Assembly (NCBI GenBank): GCA_947503925.1
Contig: CANNFQ010000020.1
Location: 1-40,673, forward strand
DNA: 40,673 nucleotides
DNA from: an uncultured Paracoccaceae bacterium
Lineage (GTDB): Bacteria > Pseudomonadota > Alphaproteobacteria > Rhodobacterales > Rhodobacteraceae
Direction of reading: 5' to 3'
Below the pieces are notes generated by a model. It searched no databases. It saw only the letters and a program-made list of their open reading frames with translations, and was not told the origin of the DNA. The position numbers and the translations under genes are program-made. Below are positions 30,117 to 38,445 of this stretch, piece by piece (position 1 is the stretch's first letter; every line of letters begins with the position of its first letter).

Positions 30117-30883
30117 GTGGCGTCGTTTTCCTAACGTTTTGTTTATACGGGCCGTGCGGTTGTCTCCGCCGGTCTTTGGGGTTTCAGTTGGTCTGGCGCC
30201 ATTCACGAAACAGAAAACAACAGGGCCGGTAAGTTACCGACCCCGCTCAAGTCCTCTGTCCGCGCCTGTCTCGACGCTTCGACAGGGCGGCGTATAGGGG
30301 GGTTTTCCCTGTATTGCAAGGCGATTTGGTGCGCATCACGCTGGGGTGGTGCGCAACGTTCGGTGGGTATCGCACGGTCCTGCATTGCCGAAAAATGCTG
30401 ACCCGTACGAATCATAGGTTAAGGGTCGGGCTTCGCTACCAAAAGCGCTGTCGGCAAAGCGTCGGCGATGCGTCGGCAAAACGTCGGACCCATCGGCCGC
30501 GTTTCGCGACATTAAACAACCGCGCGCCGCAAAGGTGAAGCGGTTGTTAATATTTGCAGGACCACAATGGCGCTCTCGACAAATGGTATATCGAGAGGCC
30601 ACCAAGCATGGCACAGGGTAAACGACGGTCAAGCACTCGACCCCACAATAGATGGCCGGTTTACGGGACAGAGCCGCCTTATGCAGATGAACCAAGGCTG
30701 TCAGTGTTTTTGAAACGGCCACCTAACCTGGTCGCATGGCGTCAAATCGGAATCGTCTCTTCGTGGCGTGTTGTCAGAAGCAGTAGAGCGCCAGCCTTAC
30801 CGTCTGTTCCCCTAGGGTCGCTTTGCAAATCGGGCTTCCCATCGGACCAAAGGGCCCGTTAGGAGCAGTCTTAATGCCGCAGG
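30117..30883. other. rpsA leader and non-coding stretch
   Basis: 767 bp without a convincing gene. It includes the rpsA promoter/leader (30117-30300), a period-11 direct repeat (30450-30488), a hairpin with arms AACAACCGC and GCGGTTGTT (30515-30548), and another with arms CTCTCGA and TCGAGAG (30573-30597). No tRNA fold is seen. cmk, which usually precedes rpsA, is absent. Confidence 0.5.
30450..30488. repeat. Short tandem repeat, period 11 bp, about 3.5 copies
   Basis: GTCGGCAAAGC, GTCGGCGATGC, GTCGGCAAAAC, then GTCGGA. The constant core is GTCGGC. Too short and irregular for CRISPR. The 11 bp period places each copy on the same face of the helix. Confidence 0.65.
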
Positions 30884-31642
30884 CTAAGTCTGCATCGCTT
30901 TCTGGATAAGCGCCGCGACACGTCTGACAGCATCCTCGATTTCAGGAAGTTGCCGCACAAATCTGGACGAGGGAACGGGGACTGAGATCGCATGCAACTC
31001 GCCAGCGAGATCATGGAACGCAAACCCGACCGCCGAAATCCCGTCGGAATGTTCGTCGTTGTCATAGGCCAATCCGGTCTCGTTGATGTGTTTGAGAAGC
31101 CCGACAAACGCATCCGCGTCTAATGTGGTGCCGGTCCGAGATGCCTCCGCCGCTGCGTATTTCAGCGCCACGTCACGCGGTAACTTGGCCAGACAGGCCC
31201 TACCATTTGCTGTTGTTGTCACTGGGAAGACTTCGCCCACAGATGAAACGGTGCGAAGCCGGTGCGTTCCGGGCACCTGATCGATAAAGATCATCTTGCC
31301 GCCGCGCATGACTGACAGATCGGAAGTTTCCCCAGTGGCTTGGGTTAGCTCTGTCAAAAGGGGCCTGCACTGCTCGGCTGTATTAAAGCGCGCCGCTTCG
31401 GCAAGTGCGCCAAGTTCGGGCCCAAGGCGTACGCCACCACCCGCGGTGTTCGCGATAAGCAGGCGTTCGATCTGAAGGGCACCGACGATCCGCTGCACCG
31501 TGGAGCGGGCCAGACCAACTTCGGACGCGATTTGACCAAGGCTGAGCCCTTCGGGATGTTCCTTGAGGCTGCGCAAGACCGTCGCCGCGCGCGAGATCAC
31601 CTGAATACCGCTTCGACTGTTTTCAATATCATCAGTGCTCAT
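30884..31642 (-). CDS. IclR-family transcriptional regulator
   Basis: A 252-residue regulator. An N-terminal winged helix (residues about 12-75, VISRAATVLRSLKEHPEGLSLGQIASEVGLARSTVQRIV) is followed by the IclR effector domain (about 80-250; MRGGKMIFIDQVPGTHRL, TANGRACLAKLP, ISAVGFAFHDLAGELHAISVPVP). It is divergent from the catabolic operon and separated from it by a region with repeated CCGCATTG boxes. It most likely controls that operon in response to a pathway metabolite. Confidence 0.93.
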   Translation of the reverse strand: MSTDDIENSRSGIQVISRAATVLRSLKEHPEGLSLGQIASEVGLARSTVQRIVGALQIERLLIANTAGGGVRLGPELGALAEAARFNTAEQCRPLLTELTQATGETSDLSVMRGGKMIFIDQVPGTHRLRTVSSVGEVFPVTTTANGRACLAKLPRDVALKYAAAEASRTGTTLDADAFVGLLKHINETGLAYDNDEHSDGISAVGFAFHDLAGELHAISVPVPSSRFVRQLPEIEDAVRRVAALIQKAMQT

Positions 31643-31706
31643 GTGATCTCCGGGGTTTTTCCTTGATTGCAGTCATACGGTGGCGCGGTGGATTGTCAAG
31701 AAATAA

Positions 31707-31773
31707 CCGCATTGCGATACACATGACCCGCATTGCAATTTAATTGTTGACCACAATGCGGTGCATGTGTATC
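31707..31773. promoter_or_regulatory. Probable IclR operator region: CCGCATTG boxes and long inverted repeat
   Basis: CCGCATTG occurs at 31707-31714 and 31728-31735 (21 bp apart, two helical turns) and inverted at 31754-31761. In addition 31716-31735 and 31754-31773 form a 20 bp inverted repeat with two mismatched positions, with outer arms GATACACATG / CATGTGTATC, around an 18-base AT-rich spacer. It lies midway between the divergent IclR and cyclase genes. Confidence 0.7.
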
Positions 31774-31856
31774 AAATTATAAATCGGCTGGGAGGCCAAG
31801 CAGACATTGTGAACCCAAACAACGTTGCCTTGGCAGCGAACAGAGGACTTATATCC

Positions 31857-32693
31857 ATGGTGGAAATCCGCGGAATTGAATTCCAATCAAATACTGAAAA
31901 TGACATGGGACTAGAGTTCGTGAACCTCAGCCATCGGTTTGGCTACCAATGCCCAAACTGGCCCTATTTCGACGACGTGCATATCGAGCGTAAGCACTAT
32001 ATGGCCAAGTCCGGCGTGCTGAGCCAGACAATGACCCACACCATGCACGTGACCACCCACATCGACGCGCCTGCGCATGTCGTTCAGGGCACGCCGTTCA
32101 TTGACGAAGTGCCCCTGCCGCATTTCTTTGGCTCCGGTCTGGTCGTGCCGATCCCAAAGAAGAAGTGGGAATCGATTACTGGCGACGATCTTGAAAAGGC
32201 CTGTGGGCACGCGATCCGCAAAGGCGATGTGCTGATCATCAATACAGGCTGGCACAAGCAGTACGAAGATGGCGACTATTTCGCCTATTGCCCCGGTCTG
32301 GTGAAGTCCGCAGCCGATTGGATGGTTGAAAAAGGGGTAAAGGTTGTGGGTCACGACACCCAGGCCAACGATCATCCGTTGGCCACGGCCATCGGCCCTC
32401 AGCGCAATGGTCCGATCCACCCGCATCTGGAGCAGGAATATTTCGAATGGTCCGGCGGTCGTGACTGGAAAGACGATTTCCCCGAATGGGAACCTGTCCA
32501 CAACACGCTGTTCAAGAACGGTATTCTTGGCATCGAAAACGTCGGCGGTGATCTGGACAGTGTCACAGGAAAACGCGTGACCTTCGCCTTTTTCCCATGG
32601 AACTGGGACCGTGGTGACGGCTGTATCATTCGCCTTGTTGCAATGACTGACACTAAACAAGCCTACCGTATCGAAGTCGGCGAGCCGTTCTGA
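31857..32693 (+). CDS. Cyclase-family (PF04199) metal-dependent hydrolase
   Basis: A 278-residue protein of the family that includes bacterial kynurenine formamidase and isatin hydrolase. The metal-binding motif H-x3-H-x-D-x3-H is present as HVTTHIDAPAH (His64, His68, Asp70, His74), with GDVLIINTGWHKQY and VKVVGHDTQANDHPL further on. Reactions of the family open amide, lactam or lactone bonds; the substrate here is unknown. ATG at 31857 follows AGAGGA. An earlier frame start overlaps the operator and is rejected; 31905 is a shorter alternative. First gene of the operon, overlapping the cupin gene by one base. Confidence 0.88.
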   Translation: MVEIRGIEFQSNTENDMGLEFVNLSHRFGYQCPNWPYFDDVHIERKHYMAKSGVLSQTMTHTMHVTTHIDAPAHVVQGTPFIDEVPLPHFFGSGLVVPIPKKKWESITGDDLEKACGHAIRKGDVLIINTGWHKQYEDGDYFAYCPGLVKSAADWMVEKGVKVVGHDTQANDHPLATAIGPQRNGPIHPHLEQEYFEWSGGRDWKDDFPEWEPVHNTLFKNGILGIENVGGDLDSVTGKRVTFAFFPWNWDRGDGCIIRLVAMTDTKQAYRIEVGEPF

Positions 32694-33046
32694 TGCACCT
32701 CAAGCGCTTTGCAGATGCCACGCCTTATGACGCGCCCAATCATTGGGGCGTCGCGGGGTTACGGCTTCAGGGGTTTGAGGATGGCGGTCCGGAAAACCAA
32801 TGGATCGGTTTTTCGAAATTCCTGCCCGGCGGCGGCGCTGGCCCTGACAGCACACCGTTTGAGAAAGTCTACGTTGTGCTGAGCGGTGAAATGACCGTCG
32901 AGGTCAATGGAACAGAAACTGTGCTGGGTCCAATGGACAGTTGCACCATTCCACCCGGGGAAATGCGCCGCATCGAGAATAAGACCCACGATGTTTGCAA
33001 GATGCTGGTCGTGATCCCGTATCCCGATGGCAAAAGACCGGAGTAA
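32693..33046 (+). CDS. Cupin-domain protein
   Basis: A 117-residue single cupin: FSKFLPGGGAGPDSTPFEKVYVVLSGEMTVEVNGTETVLGPMDSCTIPPGEMRRIENKT. Motif 1 has Glu but the first of the usual two histidines is replaced (PDSTPFEK), and motif 2 has Arg instead of His (PPGEMRRIENK). Metal binding is therefore doubtful and a binding or isomerase-like role is possible. It is coupled to the cyclase gene (TGATG). Its pathway role is inferred only from the operon. Confidence 0.83.
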   Translation: MHLKRFADATPYDAPNHWGVAGLRLQGFEDGGPENQWIGFSKFLPGGGAGPDSTPFEKVYVVLSGEMTVEVNGTETVLGPMDSCTIPPGEMRRIENKTHDVCKMLVVIPYPDGKRPE

Positions 33047-33050
33047 TCGT

Positions 33051-33836
33051 ATGTCTTTGAACGACCCCCATGCAATGTTTGATGTCCACGGAAAAGTGGC
33101 TCTGATCACCGGTGCGTCTGGCGCATTTGGTGCGGTCGCCGCGCAGTGTTTATCGGGTGCTGGCTGTAAAGTCGTGCTTGCCGCTGGCAATGCGGATGCC
33201 TTGGACGACGTTGCTGCAAGCTGCACCAGTGATGTCCACACTATCAACGGTCGCCCAGACAGTGAAAGCGCCTGCAACGCCATGGTGAATGAGGCCGTTG
33301 ATAGGTTCGGTGGTCTTGATATCCTTGTCGTGGCATCTGGTATGAACAAGGTTGCATTGATCGACGATATGGCCCCCGAAACGTTCGAAAGCGTGATGGA
33401 TGCCAATGTCACGCAATCCTGGCTGTTGGCCCGCGCGGCCAGCGCTCAGATGAAGGTGCAGGGGGAGGGCGGCAAGATTGTCTTTGTATCCTCTGCGCGC
33501 GGTCTGCTTGGGCATCCAGCTGGATACACCGCTTACTGCGCGTCCAAGGCGGCTGTCGACGGGATTACCAAATCGTTGGGATGCGAGTTGGGGCCGACCG
33601 GGATCACGGTGAACGCGATTGCACCCACCGTCTTCCGTTCCCCACTTACGGCGTGGATGTTTGAAGATACGGAAAAGGCCAAAGCCGTGCGCGAAGGGTT
33701 CCTTGCGCGCGTGCCCAAGGGTCGTTTGGGAGAACCCGAGGACCTTGCCGGGCCGCTCTTGTTCCTGTCCTCGCAGGCGTCTGATTTTTACACCGGGCAT
33801 ATCCTGTATGCCGACGGTGGCTATACGGCGGGCTGA
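33051..33836 (+). CDS. Short-chain dehydrogenase/reductase
   Basis: A 261-residue Rossmann oxidoreductase. The cofactor motif is TGASGAFG (residues 20-27; the second usual glycine is Ala). Asn119 (DANVTQS), Ser147/148 (FVSSARG), Tyr162 and Lys166 (YCASK) form the catalytic set. The C-terminus VPKGRLGEPEDLAGPLLFLSS ... YADGGYTAG is classical. It would oxidise a hydroxyl or reduce a keto group in the pathway; NAD versus NADP is not decided. The start at 33051 follows CGGAG and lies 4 bp after the cupin stop. Confidence 0.9.
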   Translation: MSLNDPHAMFDVHGKVALITGASGAFGAVAAQCLSGAGCKVVLAAGNADALDDVAASCTSDVHTINGRPDSESACNAMVNEAVDRFGGLDILVVASGMNKVALIDDMAPETFESVMDANVTQSWLLARAASAQMKVQGEGGKIVFVSSARGLLGHPAGYTAYCASKAAVDGITKSLGCELGPTGITVNAIAPTVFRSPLTAWMFEDTEKAKAVREGFLARVPKGRLGEPEDLAGPLLFLSSQASDFYTGHILYADGGYTAG

Positions 33837-33839
33837 TTT

Positions 33840-34766
33840 ATGAGAAAGAACTGTCAAACAGCTGTGATTGGTGCGGGCCTGATGGGCCACGGCATTGCGC
33901 TGACGCTGGCACGCGCCGGGCAATATGTGCGCATCACCGACCCGGTCGAAAACGCCCGCGCCTCTGTGGCCAAACGGATTGCAGATAGTCTTGCTGCCCT
34001 CAGCGAACAGCCTGAACGGATTGCCAAGATCCTCAAGAAGATCGAGATCACCAATTCGATTGAAGCGGCAGTGACCGCCGCAGAATTTGTATTTGAGGCC
34101 GCGCCGGAAAAGCTGGCGCTAAAGCAATCAGTATTCGCTGAGATCGAGGCATATGCGCCCGAAGATTGCGTGCTGGCATCCAATACATCGGTGATGCCGA
34201 TCACCCAGATCATGCAAAACCTGCGTCTGAGATCGCGTGCCTTGGGCACCCATTGGTGGAACCCGGCCCATTTGATCCCGCTGGTTGAGGTCGTGAGCAC
34301 AGAATGGACAGACGATAGCGCCGCTGATCAGATGATGGCGCTTCTTGCCGATGCAGAAAAAACGCCCGTACGGGTTAAAAAAGACGTGCCGGGCTTTATC
34401 GGGAACCGCCTGCAGCATGCGCTTTGGCGCGAGGCGATCAGTCTTGTCGAAAACGACATTTGCGATGCCGATGCGGTGGATACCGTGATCAAGGCCAGCT
34501 TTGGCCGCAGGCTTGCGGTGCTTGGGCCCTTGGAAAACGCCGATCTCGTGGGAACTGACCTGACAATGGATATCCATGAAAACGTGCTTTTCGATCTTGA
34601 GAACCGACAAGCCCCCTCACCCTATCTGGCCAAACTGGTCGCGGAAGGGCGGCTTGGCATGAAAACCGGGGAAGGATTTCGCAAATGGACACCCGAAGAA
34701 GCTGAACACCTGCGCGGGCGCGTGTCCCGGCATCTACAACGTTTAGACGGGATTCTGCTCGACTGA
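33840..34766 (+). CDS. 3-hydroxyacyl-CoA dehydrogenase-like NAD-dependent enzyme
   Basis: A 308-residue member of the family that includes 3-hydroxybutyryl-CoA and L-carnitine dehydrogenases. NAD-binding GAGLMGHG lies at residues 11-18. The catalytic His138 (GTHWWNPAHLIPLVEVV) and Glu150 are spaced 12 residues apart as in the family, then VPGFIGNRLQHALWREA opens the C-terminal domain. It would oxidise a beta-hydroxy acid or its CoA ester to the beta-keto form. With BKACE further down, a free beta-keto acid is the likely product. It begins 3 bp after the SDR stop. Confidence 0.88.
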   Translation: MRKNCQTAVIGAGLMGHGIALTLARAGQYVRITDPVENARASVAKRIADSLAALSEQPERIAKILKKIEITNSIEAAVTAAEFVFEAAPEKLALKQSVFAEIEAYAPEDCVLASNTSVMPITQIMQNLRLRSRALGTHWWNPAHLIPLVEVVSTEWTDDSAADQMMALLADAEKTPVRVKKDVPGFIGNRLQHALWREAISLVENDICDADAVDTVIKASFGRRLAVLGPLENADLVGTDLTMDIHENVLFDLENRQAPSPYLAKLVAEGRLGMKTGEGFRKWTPEEAEHLRGRVSRHLQRLDGILLD

Positions 34767-34810
34767 CGACAAATGAAACCGGTTAAGCAAGCCGGACAAG
34801 GGAGGACAAA

Positions 34811-36091
34811 ATGAAGACACCGAAAACACCATGGTCGCGGCGGCGATTTCTGGCCAGCAGCGCATTGACGCTTGCCGCACCTGCAATTCTGTCAAGCAGC
34901 CGCGCCTATGCGGCCAATCCCGTTATCAAAATTGGCCATGTCAGCCCGCGTACCGGGCCCTTGGCCGGCTTTGCGGAGGCTGACGACTATGTTTTGGATG
35001 CCGTCAATCAGGCCATTGCGGGCGGGCTGCAAAACAATGGCAAAGCCTACACAATCGAGATTGTCTCAAAAGACAGTCAGTCGAACCCTAACCGCGCGGC
35101 CGAAGTTGCAGCCGACCTGATCCTTGGCGATGAAGTTGATCTGATCGTTGCGGCCTCAACCCCGGACACAGTTAACCCCGTATCGGATCAGGCCGAAATC
35201 AATGAAGTGCCGTGCATCACGACGGATTGCCCATGGCAGCCTTATTTCTTCGGGCGCAACGGTGTGCCGGGCGAAGGGTTTGAAAACACCTACCACTTCT
35301 TCTGGGGGCTTGAGGACGTCATCGGCGCCTTTTTGGACATGTGGAGCCAAAGCGGCGTTGCAAAGACCGTCGGCGGGCTGTTTCCCAATGACGCTGACGG
35401 CAACGCCTGGGGCGATACAGAGCTTGGTTTGCCAAAGCCGTTAGCCGCAGCAGGCTACGATTTGGTTGATCCCGGCCGCTATCAACCGCTATCTGACGAT
35501 TTCAGCAACCAGATCGCTGCGTTCAAATCTGCCGGGTGCGAGATCGTGACCGGTAATATGATCCCGCCGGATTTTGCCACCTTCTGGGCGCAGTCCGCGC
35601 AGCAGGGGTTCGCGCCCAAGGTTGTGACAATCGGCAAGGCGTTATTGTTCCCATCGGTGATTGAATCGCTTGGCCCGCGCGGTGATGGGCTGACATCCGA
35701 AGTGTGGTGGTCACCCAATCACCCCTTCAGTTCTTCGCTGACGGGGGCAAGCTCCAAGGAATTGGCCAATGGCTACACCGCTGCTTCGGGGCGACCATGG
35801 ACACAACCGATTGGGTTTAAGCACGCACTGTTTGAGGTTGTGGCAGACGTGATCAAGCGTAGTGAAGATCTGGAAGACCCCGCTGCAATTGTTGCAGCGA
35901 TTGCGGCCACCAATCTTGATACGATCACTGGCAACGTGAATTGGGCAAACGGCCCAATCAACAACGTCACAAAAACCCCGCTTGTTGCGGGTCAGTGGCA
36001 GCGTGACGGCGACGCGCTGGACCTCAAGATCGTGGCAAACTCTGCCGCCACGGACATTCCGATCACTGGTGAATTGAAGCTCCTGCCCTGA
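34811..36091 (+). CDS. ABC transporter substrate-binding protein (branched-chain amino acid type)
   Basis: A 426-residue Peripla_BP_6 protein that captures the substrate in the periplasm. A Tat-like signal (SRRRFLASSALTLAAPAIL) is cut near AYA-AN, then IKIGHVSPRTGPLAGFAEADDYVLD and VDLIVAASTPDTVNPVSDQ follow. It is longer than LivK (about 370), as in the subgroup for amides and aromatic or other non-amino-acid ligands. ATG follows GGGAGGAC. It is separated from the ATPase genes by a hairpin at 36101-36132, probably giving more binding protein than transporter. Confidence 0.9.
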   Translation: MKTPKTPWSRRRFLASSALTLAAPAILSSSRAYAANPVIKIGHVSPRTGPLAGFAEADDYVLDAVNQAIAGGLQNNGKAYTIEIVSKDSQSNPNRAAEVAADLILGDEVDLIVAASTPDTVNPVSDQAEINEVPCITTDCPWQPYFFGRNGVPGEGFENTYHFFWGLEDVIGAFLDMWSQSGVAKTVGGLFPNDADGNAWGDTELGLPKPLAAAGYDLVDPGRYQPLSDDFSNQIAAFKSAGCEIVTGNMIPPDFATFWAQSAQQGFAPKVVTIGKALLFPSVIESLGPRGDGLTSEVWWSPNHPFSSSLTGASSKELANGYTAASGRPWTQPIGFKHALFEVVADVIKRSEDLEDPAAIVAAIAATNLDTITGNVNWANGPINNVTKTPLVAGQWQRDGDALDLKIVANSAATDIPITGELKLLP

Positions 36092-36100
36092 ACGCAAATC

Positions 36101-36132
36101 AGTTGCGGCACCCAAGTCTGGATGCCGCAACT
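36101..36132 (+). other. Intercistronic hairpin after the binding-protein gene
   Basis: AGTTGCGGCA and TGCCGCAACT form a perfect 10 bp stem with a 12-base loop in the 60 bp gap before the ATPase gene. No T-run follows. It probably stabilises the 3' end of the binding-protein message or causes partial termination. Confidence 0.65.
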
Positions 36133-36151
36133 TACTGCAAAGTGAGTAACC

Positions 36152-36880
36152 ATGGCTGCATTTCTCGAACTTGATAAAGTCTCAAAGGCCTTTGGCGCGG
36201 TGACAGTCGCCGACAACCTCAGCTTTGCAGTTCAGCAAGGTGAGGCACTTGGCGTGATTGGCCCAAACGGCGCGGGCAAAACGTCGATGTTCAATTTGAT
36301 CACTGGCACATTGTCACCCAATGCGGGCCAGATCACCTTTGATGGCGCTGACGTCACCCACAACAGCGCCGCCAAAAGATGTAGGGCCGGTATGGCGCGC
36401 AGTTTTCAGGTGCCGCAGCCGTTCTCGGGAATGACGGTGTTCGAAAACGCCATGATCGCGGCCACGCAAGCGGGTGGCATGCACGGCACAGAGGCGGAAC
36501 AGTTTTGCCTTGATGTGCTGAACCAGACAGAACTGCTGGACCGCGCCAATACACTTGCTGGCGGCCTGACATTGCTTGGGCGCAAACGGCTGGAACTGAC
36601 GCGCGCCCTTTGCGCCAAACCGAAACTGCTGATGCTTGATGAAATCGCGGGCGGCCTGACAGAGGCGGAATGCAGATCGCTGGTGCAGACAATCAAGGAC
36701 ATCCATGCACGCGGCGTGACGATCATTTGGATCGAACACGTCGTTCACGCGCTGATGGCCGTTGTGGATAAGTTGATGGTGATCGACTTCGGCCGCAAGA
36801 TTGCCGAGGGTGAACCACGCACGATCATGGATAGCCCAGAGGTACAGGAAATCTATCTGGGGATTGCTGCTGATGCCTGA
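36152..36880 (+). CDS. ABC transporter ATP-binding protein, LivG-like
   Basis: A 242-residue ATPase. Walker A GPNGAGKTS is at about residues 36-44, Q-loop QVPQPFSG near 90, Walker B LLMLDEIAGGL near 160, and WIEHVVHAL holds the switch His. The ABC signature, usually LS(G/Y)GQ, reads LTLLGRKRLEL, a variant seen in one LivG subgroup. It shares an 8 bp overlap with the second ATPase gene. Confidence 0.9.
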   Translation: MAAFLELDKVSKAFGAVTVADNLSFAVQQGEALGVIGPNGAGKTSMFNLITGTLSPNAGQITFDGADVTHNSAAKRCRAGMARSFQVPQPFSGMTVFENAMIAATQAGGMHGTEAEQFCLDVLNQTELLDRANTLAGGLTLLGRKRLELTRALCAKPKLLMLDEIAGGLTEAECRSLVQTIKDIHARGVTIIWIEHVVHALMAVVDKLMVIDFGRKIAEGEPRTIMDSPEVQEIYLGIAADA

Positions 36881-37580
36881 TCCTCTTTTGAAACTTGAAG
36901 ACCTTGATGCATTCTACGGCGATTTTCAGGCCCTCTATCAGGTAGAACTTGAGGTCGCGCCGGGCGAGGTTCTCGCGATCATTGGCGCCAATGGTGCTGG
37001 GAAGACAACATTGATGCGGTCCATTTCCGGCCTGACGCAGAACCAGGCGCAGATGGTGCGCTATCGTGGTGACACCATAGGCGCCTTGCGTGCAGATGAA
37101 GTTGCTGGAAAAGGCATTGCCCTTGTCCCCGAAGGCAGGCAGCTGTTTCCGTCCCTGTCCGTCCAGGAGAACCTGATTATCGGCGGGCAAATTGGCCGCA
37201 AAGGGCCATGGTCGCTCAAAGCGGTTTATGAACTGTTCCCGATCCTACAGGAACGCCGCCATCAGCAATCCACATCGCTGTCGGGCGGACAACAGCAGAT
37301 GGTGGCCATTGGCCGCGCTTTGATGGCGAATCCCGATCTAATCCTGTTTGATGAGATCAGCCTTGGCCTGGCGCCGATCATCATCAAAGACATCTACGCC
37401 GCATTGCCCGGCATCATCGGCGAAGGCATGAGCGCATTGATTGTCGAGCAAGACATCACCAAGGCGCTGTCCGTCTCGCAACGCTTTTACTGCCTCCAAG
37501 AGGGTCGCGTGTCCCTTGAAGGGTCATCGGCAACCGTTGCCCGCGAAGATATCTCGCGCGCCTATTTCGGAGTTGAATGA
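36873..37580 (+). CDS. ABC transporter ATP-binding protein, LivF-like
   Basis: A 235-residue ATPase: Walker A GANGAGKTT, signature LSGGQQQMVAIGRALMANP, Walker B LILFDEISLGLAP, VEQDITKAL at the switch. The start at 36873 (MPDPLLK) lies inside the end of the LivG-like gene (8 bp overlap). An upstream in-frame start is read-through. It pairs with the LivG-like subunit to drive the LivH/LivM-like permeases. Confidence 0.92.
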   Translation: MPDPLLKLEDLDAFYGDFQALYQVELEVAPGEVLAIIGANGAGKTTLMRSISGLTQNQAQMVRYRGDTIGALRADEVAGKGIALVPEGRQLFPSLSVQENLIIGGQIGRKGPWSLKAVYELFPILQERRHQQSTSLSGGQQQMVAIGRALMANPDLILFDEISLGLAPIIIKDIYAALPGIIGEGMSALIVEQDITKALSVSQRFYCLQEGRVSLEGSSATVAREDISRAYFGVE

Positions 37581-37581
37581 A

Positions 37582-38445
37582 ATGGAATGGGTCAATGCAC
37601 TGTTGCAAGGCACGTTACTCGGCGGGCTTTATGCACTCTTTGCTGCGGGGCTCTCGCTCATTTTCGGGGTCATGCGGCTGGTCAATATCGCCCATGGTGA
37701 TCTGATTGTTTTAGGGGCTTACCTCGGCCTCTCGGTCACGACCGTCCTAGGATTTCACCCCATGCTCGCGCTGATTGTTGTCGTGCCTGCCATGGCAATT
37801 TTTGGCTATGTCTTGCAGCGGGGCATCCTGAACCAGACCCTTGGCAAAGACATCCTGCCACCGCTGCTGGTCACGTTCGGATTGTCGGTGATCATCCAGA
37901 ACGCTTTGCTGGAAACCTATTCAGCCGATCCGCAAAAGATGAACGCGGGCGCACTGGAAACGGCAAGCGTTTCTTTGGGCGGTCTTTCGGTGGGCGTGTT
38001 GCCGGTGCTGACATTCGCCATTGCGATTGCGGTGATCGCAACCCTCCAGTGGATCTTCTATCGCACGGCCCTTGGCCGCGCCTTTCGAGCCACGTCAGAC
38101 AATCAAGAAATTGCACAGCTGATGGGCCTGAACAGGCGCCATATCTTTGGACTTGCCATGGCTCTTGCCCTCGCTGTGACGGCGATTGCAGGCATCATGC
38201 TGGGCATTCGCACCAGTTTTGATCCCTCCATTGGTGGCGGGCGCCTGATCTTTGGCTTTGAGGCTGTAATTATCGGGGGTCTTGGCAATCTGTGGGGCAC
38301 ACTTGTTGGCGGCGTGATCCTTGGTGTCGCGCAAACTATCGGCGCAAAGATCGACCCCGGCTGGCAGCTTTTGGCGGGTCATCTCACCTTTCTTGTCATC
38401 CTAGCCGTCAAACCAAATGGCCTGTTCCCGAGGATCAGCGAATGA
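37582..38445 (+). CDS. ABC transporter permease, LivH-like
   Basis: A 287-residue permease with about eight helices: LLQGTLLGGLYALFAAGLSLIFGVMRLVNIAHGD opens the protein. The EAA-like loop near residues 160-185 has ATSDNQEIAQLMGLN, and GFEAVIIGGLGNLWGTLVGG is near the C-terminus. All are typical of LivH. It starts 1 bp after the LivF-like stop and overlaps the LivM-like gene by 4 bp. Confidence 0.92.
   Translation: MEWVNALLQGTLLGGLYALFAAGLSLIFGVMRLVNIAHGDLIVLGAYLGLSVTTVLGFHPMLALIVVVPAMAIFGYVLQRGILNQTLGKDILPPLLVTFGLSVIIQNALLETYSADPQKMNAGALETASVSLGGLSVGVLPVLTFAIAIAVIATLQWIFYRTALGRAFRATSDNQEIAQLMGLNRRHIFGLAMALALAVTAIAGIMLGIRTSFDPSIGGGRLIFGFEAVIIGGLGNLWGTLVGGVILGVAQTIGAKIDPGWQLLAGHLTFLVILAVKPNGLFPRISE

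Noticed and set aside
30450..30488. Direct repeats as a CRISPR array
   Set aside because: Units are 11 bp with no unique spacers and no cas genes in the window.
31911..32660. 249-codon open frame opposite the cyclase gene
   Set aside because: Shadow of a real gene with clear motifs on the plus strand.
33150..33923. 257-codon open frame opposite the SDR gene
   Set aside because: Shadow; the plus strand carries the complete SDR catalytic set.
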